Of a stretch of DNA of 6,836 nucleotides, positions 1 through 6,663 are shown in pieces (position 1 is the stretch's first letter; each line of letters opens with the position of its first letter). The stretch covers positions 1 through 6,836 of the forward strand of contig CAZSMR010000045.1 of the NCBI GenBank assembly GCA_964608185.1, read 5' to 3'. The notes beneath the pieces are model-generated. The model was not told the DNA's origin, did no database searches, and saw nothing but the letters and a program-made list of their open reading frames with translations. The stretch is from Porticoccus sp964608185. GTDB taxonomy: Bacteria > Pseudomonadota > Gammaproteobacteria > Pseudomonadales > Porticoccaceae. The translations under genes were made by a program, and so were the position numbers.

Positions 1-1581
1 GCACTATGTGGTAGCGAAAAATACCAAGTACGCGATCCATTTTTTATGATGATTCGTCGATCTTTAAATACCTTCATGAATGCATTCACTAGTTCCGACT
101 GGACAGCATACCCATTTGCAAGCCAAAATAAGAAAGACTTTAATAATTTACTAGATGTATATCTGGATGCTGTCTTTTTTTCTCGGTTAGATGAACTAGA
201 TTTTGCACAAGAAGGTCACCGTATTGAATTTCAAGACCCTGAAAACACTAAATCAGATCTTGTGTTTAAAGGTGTTGTCTTCAACGAAATGAAGGGGGCC
301 ATGAGTTCTATCACTTCAACTTTATGGCAAACTTTATGCAAGCACCTTTATCCAACTACTACTTATCGTTTCAATAGTGGTGGAGATCCTGCATATATTC
401 CAGATCTCACTCATTATGAACTGAAAGAATTTTATAAAACTCACTATCATCCATCTAACGCTATATTTATGACCTTCGGCGATATCTCTGTGAGCGAACT
501 TCAGGATCAGTTTGAAAACAAGGTATTGCATAGATTTGAAGCTCTAAACACAAATATATCTGTTCCGAATGAAAAACGCTTTTTAAAACCTCTAGCTATC
601 CAAGAAAATTACGCGCTAGATAAAGAAGAAAACGCAGAAAAAAAGACTCATATAATCATGAGCTGGCTTCTTGGAAATACTACTAATCTTCAAGAAAATT
701 TAGAAGCTCAGTTACTGTCTAGTGTCTTATTAGACAATAGCGCCTCACCATTGCAGCAAGCGCTTGAAAAAACTAATTTAGGAACATCACCCTCCCCTTT
801 ATGTGGTCTTGATGATTCACAACGAGAACTTTGTTTTGTTTGCGGTATAGAAGGCAGCGAAAAAGAGAACGCTAACGCACTAGAAGAGCTGGTTATGGGT
901 GTGCTAGAAAATGTCGCAAAAAATGGTATACCCCAAAAAGAAGTGGAAGCCTCGCTTCACCAGCTAGAGCTCAGTCAACGTGAAATTGGTGGAGATAGTT
1001 ACCCTTATGGATTACAGCTTATATTAACAGCCCTCACAAATGCCACGCATAGAGGCGATCCAATTGCTTTGCTAGATATTGATCCAGTTTTAAAAGACTT
1101 ACAAAATAATATACAAGATCCAAATTTTATCAAACAGCTCGCTCGTCGACTACTTTTAAAAAATAAACATAGAGTGAGACTTACATTAGTGCCTGATACC
1201 GAATTAACTACAATAAGGAATACTGATGAAGCAAATCGATTAGAGGCTATAAAAAATAGCTTAGACGAAAAAGGCAAGCAGGACTTAGTTGACAAATCAT
1301 TGAAACTCAATAAACGTCAGCAGAAAAAAGATGATGACTCAATACTACCTAAAGTTGGATTAGAAGATATACCGGAGGAAATATCAAAGCCACCTTCTCC
1401 AGTTACTCATGAAGGATCGGCTTACCTAAGTGTTTATGACGCTGGGACCAACGGTCTCGTCTATCAACAAACAGTGGTTGATCTTCCAAGACTAACAGAG
1501 AAACAAATAAATATTCTGCCGATCTACAGCAACGGCCTAACAGAGTTGGGAATTGGCAAAAAAGGGTACCTGGATACGCAG
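1..1581 (+). CDS. M16C zinc metallopeptidase, presequence-protease (PreP)-like; N-terminal and central part, 5' end outside window
   Basis: This is the first readable piece of an insulinase-family (M16C) peptidase, which in known members degrades peptides inside a closed two-half chamber. The frame is open from base 1 and starts with ALCGSEKY..VRDPFF, the conserved stretch directly after the HxxEH zinc motif in this family. The catalytic motif must therefore lie a few bases to the left of the window. The ATG at 46 is internal, not the start. The third zinc ligand is visible as the Glu of FNEMKGAM (codon 286-288). SLNTFMNAFTSSDWTAYPF and the M16C-associated linker region follow. The piece has 527 codons and ends at the run of N. 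It continues in the same gene after the gap (1682-2557). Together the pieces give 818 residues, against roughly 970 usual for the family. That fits about 60 missing residues at the left edge and about 80 in the gap. Its localisation cannot be judged without the N terminus. Confidence 0.9.
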
Positions 1582-1681
1582 NNNNNNNNNNNNNNNNNNN
1601 NNNNNNNNNNNNNNNNNNNNNNNNNNNNNNNNNNNNNNNNNNNNNNNNNNNNNNNNNNNNNNNNNNNNNNNNNNNNNNNNN
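1582..1681. other. Assembly gap (100 N) inside the M16C peptidase gene
   Basis: Exactly 100 N bases stand here, the usual placeholder for a gap of unknown size. The coding frame enters the gap at a codon boundary (last codon CAG, 1579-1581) and resumes at a codon boundary (TTA at 1682), so the true gap length must be a multiple of three if the gene is intact. One hundred is not. From my memory of homologues, about 80 residues separate the ELGxGxxxYLxxQ and LAMTAAS blocks that flank the gap, so the real missing DNA is probably near 240-250 bases. Confidence 0.95.
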
Positions 1682-2557
1682 TTAGCCATGACGGCAGCCT
1701 CACGTGGGTCGACTCCAGGAGGAAAACTCGCTCATCAATGGAGTGGTCTTGGATCAATCTCATACACTAAAAAATTGAACAGCTCGTTAGCAAAAAAACA
1801 ACATCTTATCGATTTAGGTGATCAATTATCCGAACTCCATCAGCTTATATTATCAGCACCAAGAAGGCACCTAGTCATAGCTGAAGCTGGTAGACTTGAT
1901 GATGCTTTAATAAGTAATAAATTTTATAAGGAATTAAATAATAAAAAACATATAGCTTTTAACCCTCATCATTCAACTCATCGTGTCTTAGAGTTTTGGA
2001 AATTAAATACACCAGTAAATTTTTGTGCTAAATCTTACTCAACAGTTTCTATAGCTCACAAGGATGCAGCACCTCTTAGCGTATTGGGTGAGTTCCTTCG
2101 CAATGGTTATCTACATAGGACTATAAGAGAGCAAGGGGGGGCATATGGAGGAGGCGCTTTACAAGACAGCGGTATCGCTTCCTTTAAATTTTTCTCTTAC
2201 AGAGACCCCCGTCTCAAAGAAACTTTAGACGACTTCGATTGCTCATTAAGCTGGATGCAAACTGAGAAACATGACCAAAGTCAGGTGGAGGAAGCAATTC
2301 TTGGGATAATAAGCTCTATCGACAAGCCATCATCACCTGCTGGCGAGGTAATACAGACTTTTCATGCTGAACTTTACGGTAGAAAACAAGAAGTTTTAAA
2401 AATCTTTAGAGATCGGGTTAGAGAGGTATCATTGGACGACTTAAAAAGAGTTGCTAGCAAATACCTGATCGAAGAAAATTCTAACATCGCGGTAGTCAGC
2501 AACAAACAAAGCTCCTCCATTGCTGGCAACCTGAATCTTTCTTTGATGGATCTTTAG
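1682..2557 (+). CDS. M16C zinc metallopeptidase, presequence-protease-like; C-terminal part of the gene that begins at the left edge
   Basis: This is the C-terminal inactive-half domain of the same peptidase, 291 residues and a TAG stop. It opens with LAMTAASRGSTPGG, a block conserved in PreP-type enzymes. It carries REQGGAYGGGA with Arg (codon 2126-2128) and Tyr (codon 2144-2146) spaced as in the C-terminal Arg/Tyr pair that completes the active site in presequence proteases. The conserved FFSYRDPRLKETLDDF follows. The change of reading frame relative to the first piece comes from the arbitrary gap length and is not evidence of a frameshift. A run of seven G (2135-2141) encodes the Gly-Gly of the conserved motif and is in frame. 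The thioesterase gene starts 10 bases after the stop, so co-transcription is likely. Confidence 0.9.
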   Translation, partial: LAMTAASRGSTPGGKLAHQWSGLGSISYTKKLNSSLAKKQHLIDLGDQLSELHQLILSAPRRHLVIAEAGRLDDALISNKFYKELNNKKHIAFNPHHSTHRVLEFWKLNTPVNFCAKSYSTVSIAHKDAAPLSVLGEFLRNGYLHRTIREQGGAYGGGALQDSGIASFKFFSYRDPRLKETLDDFDCSLSWMQTEKHDQSQVEEAILGIISSIDKPSSPAGEVIQTFHAELYGRKQEVLKIFRDRVREVSLDDLKRVASKYLIEENSNIAVVSNKQSSSIAGNLNLSLMDL

Positions 2558-2567
2558 GGTGCTATAA

Positions 2568-2960
2568 ATGTTCCATATAAATATAGAGCCAAGATTTTCA
2601 GAGACAGATCTTTTGGGTCATGTAAATAATACTGCTTTTCCAGTGTGGTTTGAAGTTGCTAGGCAAGATGTCTTCAAATTAGTTCACCCAAAACTTTCTG
2701 GTAGCGACTGGCCGATGATCGTTGCACATATTGATGTAGACTTTATTCGCCAAACTGAATATGGGAATAACGTAAAAATTAGCTCCTATGTTTCAGAAAT
2801 TGGTGAAAAGTCGTTTGTTATTGCCCATGAGGCATACCAAAATGATTCACTAGTCGCTAAAGGTAAAGCTGTTTTAGTCTGGTTCAATTATACTCGACAG
2901 AGTAGCGATCTTGTTCCCCAAAAAATTCGTATGCTTCTCGAACAACACAGACGCTCTTAA
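2568..2960 (+). CDS. Acyl-CoA thioesterase, 4HBT/YbgC-FadM-like hot-dog fold
   Basis: This small (130 aa) cytoplasmic protein belongs to the 4-hydroxybenzoyl-CoA thioesterase group. These enzymes hydrolyse acyl-CoA or related thioesters and usually act as dimers or tetramers. The diagnostic N-terminal block is RFSETDLLGHVNN (residues 9-21) followed by FPVWFEVAR. Asp14 matches the catalytic acid position of the family, and His18-Asn20 belong to the same loop. The central strand HIDVDFIRQTEYG and the C-terminal GKAVLVWFNY are also typical. The length is normal and no signal peptide is seen. The ATG is preceded by a weak TAGGG-like ribosome site that overlaps the stop of the peptidase gene, which suggests translational coupling. 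The stop is 15 bases before cmoB. The substrate cannot be inferred; medium- or long-chain acyl-CoA is only a possibility. Confidence 0.88.
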   Translation: MFHINIEPRFSETDLLGHVNNTAFPVWFEVARQDVFKLVHPKLSGSDWPMIVAHIDVDFIRQTEYGNNVKISSYVSEIGEKSFVIAHEAYQNDSLVAKGKAVLVWFNYTRQSSDLVPQKIRMLLEQHRRS

Positions 2961-2975
2961 CCACAAAAAAATACT

Positions 2976-3995
2976 ATGTTTCTCCCTAAAAAATCTGTAA
3001 TAAATTTTTCAAATTTTATTCGTTCTATTTCTGAAGGCGCCCTGTCCTCTTGGGCTAAAATTCTTCCAGATCAAATTAAAGAAACCATGTCAGTAAAAAG
3101 ATGGGGGGATATGCCTAAATGGGACATAGTTATAAATAGTTTACCTCAAGTGAGTTCTACCAAAATAGACCTTAAAAACGGAGTGATAATAGGCCATCAT
3201 AATGACTGTAACTCAATTGAAAGAGATTTTTTAAAAAATAAGCTCATGGGTCTACATCCTTGGAGAAAAGGTCCCTTTTTTCTATATGGACTAAATATTA
3301 ATACAGAATGGCGTTCAGATTGGAAATGGGATCGTGTACTTCCACACATATCATCACTTGAAGATCGATTAGTGCTTGATGTAGGATGCGGAAACGGTTA
3401 TCACTGTTTGCGGATGCTAGGGGAAGGGGCCAGCAGAGTCATAGGCATTGATCCCTCTGTGAAATTTGTTTACCAATTTTATGCTATCAAACATTTTATT
3501 AATCAGCGTTCACGGTGCATGAAAGAAAATTATCAAATCCCAGTTGATGTATTGCCTGTTTCAGTCGAAAGTCTTCCAGACGGATTGAGATCTTTTGATA
3601 CGGTTTTTTCTATGGGGGTTATTTATCACCGTCGGTCTCCGATTGAGCACTTAGCTAAATTAAGAAGTCTAATTCGACCAGGAGGCCAACTCGTTCTTGA
3701 AACGCTAATAATAGATGCTGGTCAAGGAGATGAGCTTAAACCTAAAGATCGTTATGCCAAAATGGCTAATGTCTGGTCAATTCCTAGTACAAAAACTATG
3801 CTTGCTTGGATGGAAAAAAGTAAATTTAAAAATTGTCGGTTAGTTGACATCTCTGAAACAAGTTCCGAAGAACAGAGGGCTTCAGATTGGATGAAGTTTG
3901 AATCTCTAGTAGATTTTTTAGACCCAACTAATCCGAAACTAACAATAGAGGGGCACCCCGCGCCAATAAGGGCGATATTTGTAGCAGAGGTATGA
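2976..3995 (+). CDS. cmoB: tRNA U34 carboxymethyltransferase CmoB
   Basis: CmoB transfers a carboxymethyl group from carboxy-S-adenosylmethionine (Cx-SAM, made by CmoA) to 5-hydroxyuridine at wobble position 34, giving the cmo5U modification that widens decoding of four-fold codon boxes. The protein (339 aa) matches E. coli CmoB (323 aa, from memory) through nearly its whole length: PWRKGPFFLYGLNINTEW (95-112), the Rossmann loop LDVGCGNGYH (134-143), GIDP (157-160), FSMGVIYHRRSP (211-222) and the C-terminal GHPAPIRAIF. Residues equivalent to the E. coli Cx-SAM contacts are present: Lys98, Trp112, Lys117, Gly137, Asp159, Met213, Tyr217 and Arg332. Relative to E. coli there are about seven extra N-terminal residues and a ten-residue insertion near 175-195. 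The ATG at 2976 is the only convincing start. It lies behind an A-rich leader without a clear Shine-Dalgarno sequence. cmoA, often adjacent in other bacteria, is not next to it here. Confidence 0.95.
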   Translation: MFLPKKSVINFSNFIRSISEGALSSWAKILPDQIKETMSVKRWGDMPKWDIVINSLPQVSSTKIDLKNGVIIGHHNDCNSIERDFLKNKLMGLHPWRKGPFFLYGLNINTEWRSDWKWDRVLPHISSLEDRLVLDVGCGNGYHCLRMLGEGASRVIGIDPSVKFVYQFYAIKHFINQRSRCMKENYQIPVDVLPVSVESLPDGLRSFDTVFSMGVIYHRRSPIEHLAKLRSLIRPGGQLVLETLIIDAGQGDELKPKDRYAKMANVWSIPSTKTMLAWMEKSKFKNCRLVDISETSSEEQRASDWMKFESLVDFLDPTNPKLTIEGHPAPIRAIFVAEV

Positions 3996-4010
3996 ATATA
4001 TAATTAATAG
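3996..4010. other. Convergent intergenic junction, no terminator seen
   Basis: Only 15 bases, almost all A and T, separate the stop of cmoB (TGA, + strand) from the stop of the flavodoxin gene (TAG, - strand). I find no GC-rich hairpin followed by a T run here or just inside either gene end. Termination is therefore either Rho-dependent or leads to overlapping 3' ends. Confidence 0.6.
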
Positions 4011-4565
4011 CTAATCCTGAAGCTCTTTAAACTTGGTTGTTAGGTCAAAATGAGAATGTATTTGATAACACCAACGATTAAGGCGCTCAGAAGATAATTC
4101 TGGTTGCTGATCCTCATCCAAGGCCAACCCTACAAATTTTTTTTCAGTACTATTTTCTAAAATTATCTCAGCTTTTGAAGCAACATAATCATAGCCATCA
4201 ATGGGCCAATATCCTACTACATTATCTGCGGTTTTACTGACTATGTCATAGAGCATACCCATTGCATCTAAAAAGAAATCAGCATAACCAAATTGATCCC
4301 CAAGTCCAACAAATGCAACAGTTTTTCCAGAAAAATCGATTTCTTTTACATCATCCCAGAATTCCTCCCAATCTGATTGAATTTGCCCAAAATCCCATGT
4401 AGGTATACCAAGAATCAATTGCTCATATTCAAGGAAGTCGAGCTGTCGAACTTCTCCGACATCATAAATATCGACTACATCTTCTCCAAGTCTCCGAGCA
4501 ATACGATATGCAGTAGATTCAGTATTTCCATCATCACTTCCAAAAAAAATTGCAATTTTTTTCAC
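4011..4565 (-). CDS. fldB: Long-chain flavodoxin, FldB-like
   Basis: This 184-residue protein is a soluble FMN electron carrier of the long-chain type. The phosphate loop is GSDDGNTE (9-16). The FMN-stacking pair is present as Trp57 in GIPTWDFG (53-60) and Tyr94 in GLGDQFGY (87-94), the same numbering as in well-studied flavodoxins. The long-chain insertion follows, then VGYWPIDGY (117-125) and FVGLALDE (144-151). WDFG, GLGDQxGY, FLDAxGMLxD and the WC near the end resemble E. coli FldB, while EIDFxGK and EDxQPEL resemble FldA, so the symbol is tentative. The start is GTG, preceded by a short GAGAG ribosome site (4570-4574). An odd feature is Asp12, where the loop usually has Thr or Ser. It lies 21 bases after the outer-membrane barrel gene and is probably the last gene of that operon. 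Its redox partner is not in the window. Confidence 0.9.
   Translation of the reverse strand: MKKIAIFFGSDDGNTESTAYRIARRLGEDVVDIYDVGEVRQLDFLEYEQLILGIPTWDFGQIQSDWEEFWDDVKEIDFSGKTVAFVGLGDQFGYADFFLDAMGMLYDIVSKTADNVVGYWPIDGYDYVASKAEIILENSTEKKFVGLALDEDQQPELSSERLNRWCYQIHSHFDLTTKFKELQD
4543..4562. repeat. 20-bp perfect palindrome across codons 2-8 of the flavodoxin gene
   Basis: Reading outward from the central GC at 4552-4553, seven A then TTG on one side mirror CAA then seven T on the other. It falls right after the GTG start and encodes KKIAIFF of the first beta strand. It may be just a by-product of coding A- and T-rich codons, or it may form a weak AU hairpin at the start of the message. Confidence 0.7.
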
Positions 4566-4586
4566 TATTCTCTCAATGCTTTATAT

Positions 4587-5807
4587 TTAAAAAAAATGGT
4601 TAATCTGTAGCTCAATATAGTCATCGTGGCTTTGGGTGAAAGATGTTTCGCCAATCTGCGAGTTAGTCATTATTTTAACCTCCAGCGCTAACGAAATATT
4701 TTCACTTAAACGCGTTTTTGCCTCAACACTATAAAAACTTTCTGACGTTTTTTTGTCAACAATGATTCCGGCCAGGAATGATCCGTCATTCATATTATTC
4801 GAAGTCCATCTGGAGCCCACAAAAATATCATTATCTGCGGTGGTGGCTATCTCGCGAGAGGAGCGATCGTCATACTGGTACTCTAAAAGCACCCCTATAT
4901 CACTTGTACCATTAAAAACCTGATAAAAGGTGTACTCTAAGCCAGCTACACTGCCGAAAATAGCATCTCTATATCCATCCCGATAGAAAGATTCTAACTT
5001 CCAAAGCCATGAAGATCTAGTATATTGGATATCAAATCCAATTTGTTCAATTTGATCATAATGGAGAACTAAGTCTGAATTGCCTGCTTCTATTACACCG
5101 CGTGGGTCACGACTTGTACCGTCGAAATAGTATATTCCAAGGTCTACCCCTCCAAAGAAATGACTATATCTGATAGCAAAATCTAAGTTCTTTCTTTTCC
5201 TTGAGGATTGGTATTTAGCATTGTCAAAATTTATAGCGTATTGACCTCGAAAGCGACCATTTTTTCCAGAAAAATTTCTTTCCCGAAAATAAGGTAATAG
5301 ATAAAGATCCAGTAAGCCCCAGTCTTTTTGAAATGCTAAGCTTAACATCGGCTGTCCAAGCTTGTCCTCTTGATCAATACTTTCGACTAGATCTGTCTGA
5401 TTAATAATATCAATAATGTGTGCAGACTCAGTAACACCCCAAAATACCTTGTTGACCCCCAGAAGAATCTCTATATCTTCACTTTGATAGGCCCAAAAAG
5501 CTTCTCTTAAGTCAAAATGCGAGCGTTTTTTATCGTTTTCATCCCATCGAGCGAAAGGTATAAAAGATATACGCTGGTTATTATCATTACTACGCCAGCG
5601 AATCTCTAATTCACTAGAAAATGAAAACTCAGCATCACTAGTATTCTGATCTAACCATAGCGCGTCTTGTGTAAACCCACGAAGCTGTAATGAAATATTA
5701 CCACTAATATCCAAGGGGTTATCAATAGCAGCATTGCTAAGTGGTGCTACAAAAAGCATCCAAATTAAGAAAAGTCTAAAAATTTGTGTGTATGAAATGA
5801 GCTGCAA
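4587..5807 (-). CDS. Outer-membrane beta-barrel protein of an RND/LolA-like operon
   Basis: This 406-residue protein has a signal peptide: a hydrophobic core at about 9-22, then SNA before residue 27 as a likely cleavage site. The mature part shows alternating aromatic and polar strands throughout. It ends in a strand closing with Phe (ELQINHFF), the usual recognition end for the BAM complex. These features point to an outer-membrane barrel. The most family-like segment is at 98-152, with REAFWAY, LLGVNKVFWGVTES and DIINQTDLVES followed by DKLGQPM. I associate this pattern with uncharacterised barrels encoded beside RND pumps and LolA-like proteins, but I cannot name the family with certainty. 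The start is TTG. A strong GAGG site (5816-5819) overlaps the end of the upstream gene, whose stop is 5 bases away, so coupling is likely. The in-frame Met17 would cut the signal peptide and is less likely. Channel specificity is unknown. Confidence 0.8.
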   Translation of the reverse strand: MQLISYTQIFRLFLIWMLFVAPLSNAAIDNPLDISGNISLQLRGFTQDALWLDQNTSDAEFSFSSELEIRWRSNDNNQRISFIPFARWDENDKKRSHFDLREAFWAYQSEDIEILLGVNKVFWGVTESAHIIDIINQTDLVESIDQEDKLGQPMLSLAFQKDWGLLDLYLLPYFRERNFSGKNGRFRGQYAINFDNAKYQSSRKRKNLDFAIRYSHFFGGVDLGIYYFDGTSRDPRGVIEAGNSDLVLHYDQIEQIGFDIQYTRSSWLWKLESFYRDGYRDAIFGSVAGLEYTFYQVFNGTSDIGVLLEYQYDDRSSREIATTADNDIFVGSRWTSNNMNDGSFLAGIIVDKKTSESFYSVEAKTRLSENISLALEVKIMTNSQIGETSFTQSHDDYIELQINHFF

Positions 5808-5812
5808 TAAAA

Positions 5813-6637
5813 CTACCTCAACTTAGAGAGTCGACCTTTAACAAAATCACTACCGATCAAACCAACTTTAAATTTATATTGACCATATACCAAATCACTA
5901 CTTTTATTAGTCTGCATATTCTTCATTTTCAATCGGTGCGGCCGCCAATACTTTTGGTTATAAAGGCGATAATCCTCAAGAATTAATTGCTTGAGAAAAC
6001 TTCCTTTGCGGTCATAGAACTGAATTTTACGTAACTGATAGGTTGAGTTATCAACCCATGCTATTTGTTTTTGGTATCCAGAGTTTTCGTAAAGAGGAAT
6101 TCGTTCGATTACATCACACACTAACTCCTCACATGGCTCTTCTCTAATGTAGGTATATCTGAATTTATTTAATTCACTAGCTGTAAAGTCTTCAAAAGCG
6201 AATTCAGAGCCAACGAATGGGCCAGATTTATTTCTCGAGGATATTCTTTTTATTCTCTTCAAAGCAGGAAGATAAAGCCACTGATCATCTGGATCTAACA
6301 TCTTTGCATGCGATAGTAGTGCAGTGCCTTCTATATCTTTCGGTGTTCTAAATAAAATTAAACTCTTGTCGCCGATAGATTCATCGGGAATTTCAAGTGT
6401 TGTAAATCTGAGTGTTCTAGATGCCTGCTTACCCGCTGAATTTCGTAAAATCATCGTCATTTCAACTTCACTATCTGAAAAGCCTCGGTCAGATCGATCA
6501 GATCTTGCTGCTAGAGTAAAACCTTTTGTATTCAGCATTTCCCCTTGTGCTCTGTTGTAGTCGAGCTGACAAAGAAATAATGCAATGACAATAAAGATAC
6601 TTTTAAGGCCTAAATTATATTTATAGTTATAGTTCAA
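5813..6637 (-). CDS. Periplasmic LolA-like protein (outer membrane lipoprotein-sorting protein family)
   Basis: The protein (274 aa) has an N-terminal signal peptide, with hydrophobic residues 13-22 and a possible cleavage after NRA at residue 30. A LolA-like domain of the group annotated as outer membrane lipoprotein-sorting protein follows. Visible signatures are RSDRGFSDSEVEMTM (48-62), KSLILFRTPKDIEGTALL (91-108), the very conserved DDQWLYLPALKRIKRISS (117-134) and KSGPFVGSEFAFEDF (137-151). Family members are thought to bind a lipid-like molecule in a half-barrel and are commonly encoded beside RND/MMPL pumps, as here. Cys169 and Cys174 could form a disulfide. The Cys23 context (LFLC) does not fit a lipobox, so I do not call it a lipoprotein. 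The start is TTG; an in-frame TGA lies two codons upstream and AAAGGA (6647-6652) stands at suitable spacing. It is not the classic LolA chaperone of the Lol pathway, and its cargo is unknown. Confidence 0.88.
   Translation of the reverse strand: MNYNYKYNLGLKSIFIVIALFLCQLDYNRAQGEMLNTKGFTLAARSDRSDRGFSDSEVEMTMILRNSAGKQASRTLRFTTLEIPDESIGDKSLILFRTPKDIEGTALLSHAKMLDPDDQWLYLPALKRIKRISSRNKSGPFVGSEFAFEDFTASELNKFRYTYIREEPCEELVCDVIERIPLYENSGYQKQIAWVDNSTYQLRKIQFYDRKGSFLKQLILEDYRLYNQKYWRPHRLKMKNMQTNKSSDLVYGQYKFKVGLIGSDFVKGRLSKLR
5816..5819 (-). promoter_or_regulatory. Ribosome binding site GAGG for the barrel gene, at the stop of the upstream gene
   Basis: On the - strand GAGG sits in the last two sense codons (TTG AGG) just ahead of the TAG of the LolA-like gene, eight bases after it comes the TTG start. 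It decides the non-ATG start and suggests that ribosomes finishing the first gene help start the second. Confidence 0.7.
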
Positions 6638-6646
6638 TTTTCACTT

Positions 6647-6652
6647 TCCTTT
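6647..6652 (-). promoter_or_regulatory. Ribosome binding site AAAGGA for the LolA-like gene
   Basis: On the - strand AAAGGA is followed by nine bases and the TTG start at 6637. Because an in-frame TGA lies between this site and the TTG, no earlier start is possible, and the site supports the non-ATG start. Confidence 0.7.
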
Positions 6653-6663
6653 ATATGCTAAGT

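Noticed and set aside
334..531. Open frame on the - strand, 65 aa
   Set aside because: It lies opposite conserved peptidase coding sequence and shows no family motifs.
1005..1310. Open frame on the - strand, 101 aa
   Set aside because: Shadow of the M16C linker region; Ser/Phe-rich composition as expected for an antisense frame, with no start site support.
1553..1681. Upstream extension of the C-terminal peptidase piece from an ATG-like start at 1553
   Set aside because: This stretch is out of frame with the real coding sequence before the gap and then runs through N; it is an artefact of the gap length.
1524..1763. Open frame on the - strand, 79 aa
   Set aside because: It exists only because N bases contain no stops.
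46..1770. A + strand frame starting at ATG 46 and running through the N gap to 1770
   Set aside because: Conserved family sequence lies upstream of ATG 46 to the window edge, and residues after the gap in this frame (1682-1770) are not homologous to the family. The real gene leaves this frame at the gap.
4377..4610. Open frame on the + strand, 77 aa
   Set aside because: Antisense to the N-terminal half of the flavodoxin, which has clear motifs.
6482..6506. Cluster of GATC sites and a short TCAGATC direct repeat
   Set aside because: Explained by the coding sequence RSDRSDR of the LolA-like protein, a family-typical motif; too short to suggest an origin or regulatory array.
6324..6560. Open frame on the + strand, 78 aa
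   Set aside because: Antisense to the conserved LolA-like coding region.
6568..6573. Possible lipoprotein box at Cys23 of the LolA-like protein
   Set aside because: The residue before Cys is Leu rather than Gly, Ala or Ser, so it does not fit a lipobox; an ordinary signal peptide fits better.
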